A stretch of 64,000 bases of DNA from Planctomycetota bacterium. Its GTDB lineage: Bacteria; Planctomycetota; Phycisphaerae; Sedimentisphaerales; Anaerobacaceae. Position 1 is the stretch's first letter. Every line of letters starts with the position of its first letter. Shown here piece by piece: positions 60,005-64,000 of this stretch. The translations under genes and the position numbers were made by a program. The stretch spans positions 21,692 through 85,691 of the forward strand of contig VRUK01000007.1 in the NCBI GenBank assembly GCA_019456195.1, given 5' to 3'. The notes below the pieces were generated by a model. The model ran no database searches and had not been told where the DNA came from. It worked only from the letters and a program-made list of their open reading frames with translations.

Positions 60005-60868
60005 ATGAGGATTATATGGGGAGAGGTAATCCGTGGGTTGCATGCGGGTATGTACCTGGCCGAAAATACCTTACGCGTTGGTGATGTCATATCTCCCACA
60101 TGTTATGTGCGCAATACTTCGGCCCAGCCAATCGTGTTCAAAATACTATAGCCTTATTTGAAATCACCACTAATTCTCGATGCTACGGGCGCACGAGTCG
60201 CAATATTAGGAGGTGGTATTATTTCGGTGCAGGTTAGGTTTCAGAGGCATACGCTGAAACCCGGAGAGAGTATCAGGCTGCATACGAAAAATTATGTGTT
60301 GGCCCCAAGACGTCCTGTCTTCAAAAGAGAGAAGAACGGTGGGAGGTATTGTATTGAAATTTCCGCTACGTCGCCGGGAAAATACCAAGTCGGGTATGGA
60401 CGGGAAGTCTGGCTGCTTAAAGATGAGAATCAGCCTGTTCATCGTTTTAATGATCCCGAAGCTCAGCGGATTCATCTTCATACCGGATGGGCGGATTTGG
60501 TGGTCTTGCTGGGCGACAGGGAAGCTCTTTCCAAGAGAGTGGCCTCAGAACTCAGACGAGCGGTAGATCAATTCAATCTCAAAATTGTCCGTATGGCCGA
60601 AGAAGGTTCGCCGCTTCGATCCCTTCGGCTCACTGTTCTTGAGCCGAAGAGCCAGTATCCAGAATTCTGGAGCACTGTCCAGATTAGCCGCCAGGAAGCT
60701 GAGGCGATCATAGGTCATTTGGAACGGACGGACTATCTGTGGCGGACTGTAGCAGAACCTTATGACAGTAAAGCGTTCCCAATACCTTCATACTTTCTTA
60801 GTCTAAGCCTTGGAGATGAATCATATCCGAAGCCGTGTTTCGATATAGGGCCCCTACCTCTGGGCTGA
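60005..60868 (+). pseudogene. Planctomycete beta-sandwich domain protein fragment with an in-frame TAG
   Basis: 288 codons from ATG 60005. Before the stop at 60149-60151: 'WGEVIRGLHAGMYLAENTLR', 'VGDVISPTCYVRNTSAQPIV'. After it, in the same frame: 'PYLKSPLILDATGARVAILG', 'RFQRHTLKPGESIRLHTKNY', 'GKYQVGYGREVWL'. This is the 'WGE..(D/N)GLQAGL....F..GE.V.....LRN.S..P..F' domain that recurs in planctomycete proteins, and both halves are needed. No signal peptide or strong start signal is present, so the 5' part may also be missing. An internal TTG at 60158 could start a shorter protein. Confidence 0.65.
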
Positions 60869-61213
60869 GGCCTTGAAATGGACAGCAGGCTCAAAGAATT
60901 GAGAGAAATGTTTGTGGGTGAATCCAGGAAAGCCATGGATGAACTACTGTCTCCCTGACGTTCGATGACGGCTGGGCCTATCTCACGGGGTAAATCCAAG
61001 ATACGGATCACATAATAAATGAGAAAGGGTAGAATAGGCTCATTTTTTTCCGTTTTTCCTTGCTCAACAGGGGGACAGCATCTATGATTGAACATCGCGG
61101 ACAGCTCTGAAACAGCAATATGGCAGTTTGTGCTTTCTTAGTTTATACCATGGGGCTTTTGATGTTATACGGAAACCATATATACATGATTACAAGTCAT
61201 CAGGGGGAACATC
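60869..61213. other. Intergenic stretch after the interrupted beta-sandwich gene
   Basis: No convincing gene. A 26-codon frame (60878-60958, MDSRLKELREMFVGESRKAM) begins just after the stop of the previous gene and may be a remnant. The stretch ends with the 22-bp element at 61165-61186 and the ribosome-binding site of the DUF1349 gene. Confidence 0.4.
61165..61186 (+). promoter_or_regulatory. 22-bp element upstream of the DUF1349 gene (copy 1)
   Basis: TTATACGGAAACCATATATA plus CA. It recurs at 61965-61986 with one mismatch, each time shortly before a start codon. Possible promoter or operator. Confidence 0.45.
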
Positions 61214-61855
61214 ATGAACATAGATTTTTCTGCCGCTAAATGGCTTAATCAACCAAAGTTGTCTGAAATAACCGACCAATCAGTAAAGATCACTACCGAA
61301 CCAAATACGGATTTATGGCAACGTAGTTACTATGGATTCAGACACGATAATGCCCATGCTCTTCTGTTTGAGAGTGAAATCAATTTTTCATTTACAACCA
61401 AAGTGTCATTTGAATATCGAGCGAGGTTTGAACAATGCGGCTTAATCATATATCTTGATATTGATAACTGGTTTAAAGCATCTATAGAATATGAAAATGA
61501 GAATATTTCGCGTTTGGGCAGCGTTGTTACCAATAATGGCTATTCGGACTGGGCAACAACCGACATACCCACTACAACTGCCATGTGGTATCGCCTCAGT
61601 CGCCGAGGACCAGATTTTCTTATCGAGTCGTCACTCAATGGGATGGGTTTTAAGCAAATGAGAATTTTTCATTTACACTGCATAGGTAAAACATCAGCTG
61701 AAATGGGTAAACTCAATCCCCCAGCACCAGCAGAGCGGCCTATACAATTTGGCTTGTATGCGTGCAGTCCTTTGAATTCATCTTTTGAAGCCAGATTCAA
61801 CAACTTTAAACTTGATAACTGTTTATGGATGGCTCATGGCACAGAATTAGAATGA
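61214..61855 (+). CDS. DUF1349 domain-containing protein
   Basis: 213 residues, with AGGGGGAAC before the ATG. DUF1349 is a concanavalin-like beta-sandwich. Matching segments are 'VKITTEPNTDLWQRSYYGFR', 'NFSFTTKVSFEYRARFEQCG' then LIIYLDIDNWFKASIEY, 'SRLGSVVTNNGYSDWATTDI', 'MWYRLSRRGPDFLIESSLNG' and 'QFGLYACSPLNSSFEARFNN' then FKL. Yeast and bacterial relatives are cytosolic and poorly characterised, with a possible carbohydrate-related role. No signal peptide. It shares a 22-bp upstream element with the following gene, which may mean common regulation. Confidence 0.9.
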   Translation: MNIDFSAAKWLNQPKLSEITDQSVKITTEPNTDLWQRSYYGFRHDNAHALLFESEINFSFTTKVSFEYRARFEQCGLIIYLDIDNWFKASIEYENENISRLGSVVTNNGYSDWATTDIPTTTAMWYRLSRRGPDFLIESSLNGMGFKQMRIFHLHCIGKTSAEMGKLNPPAPAERPIQFGLYACSPLNSSFEARFNNFKLDNCLWMAHGTELE

Positions 61856-61964
61856 CTTGTAACAAAAGGGCGCACATTTTGGTCCGGTTTTTTTCTTGAA
61901 AATCTGACATCTGTTGTATATATTTATTGCCGATTATGCGGACAATGAAACGGCTATGAATTCA

Positions 61965-61986
61965 TTATACGGAAACTATATATACA
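61965..61986 (+). promoter_or_regulatory. 22-bp element upstream of the methyltransferase-like gene (copy 2)
   Basis: TTATACGGAAACTATATATA plus CA, one mismatch from 61165-61186. It lies 19 bases before the ATG at 62006; no Shine-Dalgarno sequence is visible between. Confidence 0.45.
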
Positions 61987-62005
61987 GATTTGCCCATAAA
62001 TTAAA

Positions 62006-62917
62006 ATGAAATCCTTTATAGAAAAACATAATTTGATATTGACGGAAGCCGCAATTGTAGAGCAGTTGCGGAGAGCCGGTGGCATCAAATTGCATCCTAA
62101 TCTGGAGCATGCACCGCTCATTTATGATGACAAAGGCAAGAAGGAACTTCAAAGGCTCTACCAAAGTTACATTTCAATTGCAACACAGGCAGAGCTTCCA
62201 TTTATTATGTGCACACCGACATGGAGAGCTAATTACGAACGTGTAACGGAGTCAGGGTTCAATCGTAATATTAATTCCGACGCTGCCGGCTTTATGAAGG
62301 ACCTGCGAGATGCTCAAGGTCCAGGAGCAACAATGATTAAAATCGGTGGATTGGTCAGTTGTAAAAATGACTGTTATAAACCTGAGGAAGGTCTATCAGT
62401 ATCGGAGTCAGAAATATTCCATTGCTGGCAAATAGATCAATTAGCAGAGGCAGGTGTAGATTTTCTTATTGCAGAAACACTACCGAATACTGAAGAAGCG
62501 ATTGGTATCGCAAAGGCCATTGAAAAAACCGCTACACCATACATAATCAGCTTTGTGATTAATCGCAGCGGATGCGTACTGGATGGGACAAGTCTTTGGG
62601 AAGCGATTCAAAACATTGATGGAGCAACAAGGCAACAACCATTGTGTTACATGGTCAACTGCTCATATCCAACATTCTTATGTGCGGAAAAACAACCGAC
62701 TAATCTCTTCAGCAGATTGATTGGCTATCAGGCTAATGCATCCAGTCTGAACCATTGCGATCTCGATGAATCTACACAACTGGAAACAGAGAATGTTGTC
62801 GACTGGGGAGAGGAAATGTTGAGGCTGAACAGAAAGTATGGCATGAAGATATTGGGGGGATGCTGCGGTACAGGAGTGACACATCTTAGATATCTTGCCG
62901 AAGCTAAGTCCGGCTAA
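62006..62917 (+). CDS. Homocysteine S-methyltransferase family protein
   Basis: 303 residues. A TIM barrel with 'LILTEAAIVEQLRRAGGIKL' at the N-terminus, 'IMCTPTWRANYERV' for the usual ITATFxAN, 'IGGLVSCKNDCYKPEEGLSV', 'EAGVDFLIAETLPNTEEAIG', and zinc ligands in MVNCSYP and KILGGCCGTGVTHLR. The family transfers methyl groups from S-methylmethionine or related donors to homocysteine. This member has shorter or altered substrate loops and may use another thiol. Codon use is A/T-rich relative to the operons to the left. The protein is cytoplasmic. Confidence 0.88.
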   Translation: MKSFIEKHNLILTEAAIVEQLRRAGGIKLHPNLEHAPLIYDDKGKKELQRLYQSYISIATQAELPFIMCTPTWRANYERVTESGFNRNINSDAAGFMKDLRDAQGPGATMIKIGGLVSCKNDCYKPEEGLSVSESEIFHCWQIDQLAEAGVDFLIAETLPNTEEAIGIAKAIEKTATPYIISFVINRSGCVLDGTSLWEAIQNIDGATRQQPLCYMVNCSYPTFLCAEKQPTNLFSRLIGYQANASSLNHCDLDESTQLETENVVDWGEEMLRLNRKYGMKILGGCCGTGVTHLRYLAEAKSG

Positions 62918-63027
62918 CAAAAGGCTCATCCAATGAATCTTTATTCAGCATTCCCTTGGGGACGCCTTACGGTGGAAAAAGAAGTCACATGTGGATAAGA
63001 CAGCCATATTGCGAATTTGTAATTCTG

Positions 63028-64000
63028 TTACGAGTTCTTAAGCTGTTCGTAGAAGACCATTGTTGGTGAGCCGCCGAAGCTTATGCCCATCCATGCGGCC
63101 TCGTCGATTTCGTCCTGAGTGAAGCCTTTTTCTTTTGCTTTTTTCAGGTGGATTTTGAGGCATGGCTCGCAGCGCAACGCAACCGAGAGAGCAATAGCCA
63201 TCGCCTGCTTGGTATAGGCATCGAGGCCGTGGGGGGCACTGGCGGAACCGAGGAAATCTATGAATTTGGATTTGATTTGGGCTATATCTGAACCATCGCC
63301 TTTAGCCGGGGGGCCGGAAGAGCTTACTGCATCGGCACAACATGGGACTTCATCAGTTTGCGGCTGGGCCGGAGCACTTTGTAGCTGTGGTTCAGTCGGA
63401 GCTGGTGCCGATTGTTCATCAGGTTTGGCGGGCTGGGGTGAAGGAATTTTTCGGGTGCCGTCGGTTGTTATATGAACAAGGCCGGTGCCTTTTCCGGAAA
63501 CTTTGCCGATTATCGCGGCGGCGGCAATTCCCTCATCTTGCAGGGCCTTCAGGAAATCGCCGGCATCTTTTTGGGCAATTGCGATAAGCAATCCGCCGGA
63601 GGTCTGGGCATCGTAGCATATATCAACCATCTCCTGCGGCAGTGACTCAACTGCAACAATACGCTCTCCACAGGATTCCTTATTTCGCTCGATAGCTCCG
63701 GGCAATATTCCGGCCGCGGCACATTCGAGTACGCCGGGGAACAACGGAATATTGTCCCAGACTACCTCGACATCGACGCCGCTCGATAAGGCCATTTCCG
63801 AAAGATGTCCACACAGAGAAAAACCGGTAACATCGGTGCAGGCATGTGCGCCAAATTTTACCATTAACTGTGACGCGGTTTTATTGAGTGTGATCATTGA
63901 CTGCGCCGATGCTTTGACACTGGCGGGATCGGCCCGGCCTATTTGTGATGCGAAGGCCACGATGCCCGTACCTAACGGCTTGGTTAGAACGAGGACATCA
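63028..64000 (-). CDS. selD: Selenide, water dikinase (C-terminal part) fused to an AhpD/CMD-like domain; runs off the window
   Basis: The frame is open to the right edge: the first residues read DVLVLTKPLGTGIV, a SelD hallmark, so the N-terminus lies outside. SelD features continue: 'HACTDVTGFSLCGHLSEMAL', 'LPGAIERNKES', 'DICYDAQTSGGLLIAIAQ'. SelD makes selenophosphate from selenide and ATP for selenocysteine and selenouridine. After the usual SelD end (about 63470) comes a Pro/Gln/Ala-rich linker and then about 85 residues of a carboxymuconolactone decarboxylase/AhpD-like domain with the redox motif CEPCLKIH (CxxCxxxH) and 'DEIDEAAWMGISFGGSPTMV'. The fusion suggests a thiol-peroxidase-type helper linked to selenium supply. 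Confidence 0.92.
   Translation of the reverse strand, partial: DVLVLTKPLGTGIVAFASQIGRADPASVKASAQSMITLNKTASQLMVKFGAHACTDVTGFSLCGHLSEMALSSGVDVEVVWDNIPLFPGVLECAAAGILPGAIERNKESCGERIVAVESLPQEMVDICYDAQTSGGLLIAIAQKDAGDFLKALQDEGIAAAAIIGKVSGKGTGLVHITTDGTRKIPSPQPAKPDEQSAPAPTEPQLQSAPAQPQTDEVPCCADAVSSSGPPAKGDGSDIAQIKSKFIDFLGSASAPHGLDAYTKQAMAIALSVALRCEPCLKIHLKKAKEKGFTQDEIDEAAWMGISFGGSPTMVFYEQLKNS

Noticed and set aside
48417..60868. Stop-codon reassignment as explanation for the four in-frame stops
   Set aside because: Both TAA and TAG are involved with different expected residues, and both codons serve as normal stops for intact genes throughout the window. Local decay or sequence error is simpler.
60878..60958. 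26-codon frame after the interrupted beta-sandwich gene as a small gene
   Set aside because: No ribosome-binding site, no recognisable feature, and the context is degraded. Treated as possible remnant only.

Overview
The window looks like the chromosome of an uncultured planctomycete, most likely class Phycisphaerae. The evidence is three paralogous proteins with a prepilin leader and an H-X9-D type C-terminus, LamG and anchor-like secreted proteins, large MoxR/DUF58/VWA operons, a DUF1349 protein, a 16S rRNA 3' fragment of planctomycete style, and intergenic repeats that translate as 'NKPNSNPI' and 'KANKAKNKP'. No 23S, 5S or tRNA gene, CRISPR array or complete insertion sequence was seen. 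The family assignments come from reading motifs, not from searches.

Layout. 0-6.5 kb: the 5' tip of polX (-), an ECF sigma factor with a membrane partner, two tandem prepilin-like genes, an HTH protein with a degenerate receiver, a DegT-type aminotransferase, and a small membrane protein behind a local tandem duplication. 6.5-17 kb (-): a GGCT/amidoligase-like fusion, a GT2 glycosyltransferase, a large polytopic membrane protein, aspC and a LamG surface protein. 17-30 kb (mainly +): repeat copy A, a lipoprotein, DUF362, tsaD, a serine hydrolase, larB, a (-) accessory island (HicB-like, PEYD-antitoxin/unknown, DUF3883), nnrD, a sodium/solute symporter with a galactokinase-like kinase, and pyrK. 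29.7-39 kb: a nucleotidyltransferase pair, smc, a FlgI-like lipoprotein, a flavoprotein, YjbQ and a secreted MsrB-MsrA. 39-43.4 kb (-): repeat copy B and an A/T-rich two-gene locus (TM peptide plus TPR/GreAB-C/PIN protein). 43.6-44.9 kb: a truncated 16S rRNA abutting a third prepilin gene. 45-60.9 kb: an ABC/MoxR/DUF58/BatA/VWA operon and neighbours with several in-frame stop codons and two chimeric or truncated genes. 61-64 kb: a DUF1349 protein, a homocysteine methyltransferase-like protein and the 3' part of a selD-AhpD fusion.

Working together. The symporter and kinase (25.4-28.7 kb) look like a sugar uptake and phosphorylation pair. The MoxR/DUF58/BatA/VWA genes and ABC exporter (46.6-58.2 kb) are one co-directional operon that appears to be decaying. 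The best candidate for an undescribed system is 39746-43429. There, a 67-residue membrane peptide and a 1141-residue TPR-GreAB-C-PIN protein overlap by 8 nt, share one promoter, and both carry a short 'AKG(E/Q)NI(S/T)Q..GD' motif, which suggests a conflict or defence module signalling through homotypic motif interaction. A second accessory island (22982-24234) carries toxin-antitoxin-like pieces and is followed by an attC-like hairpin.
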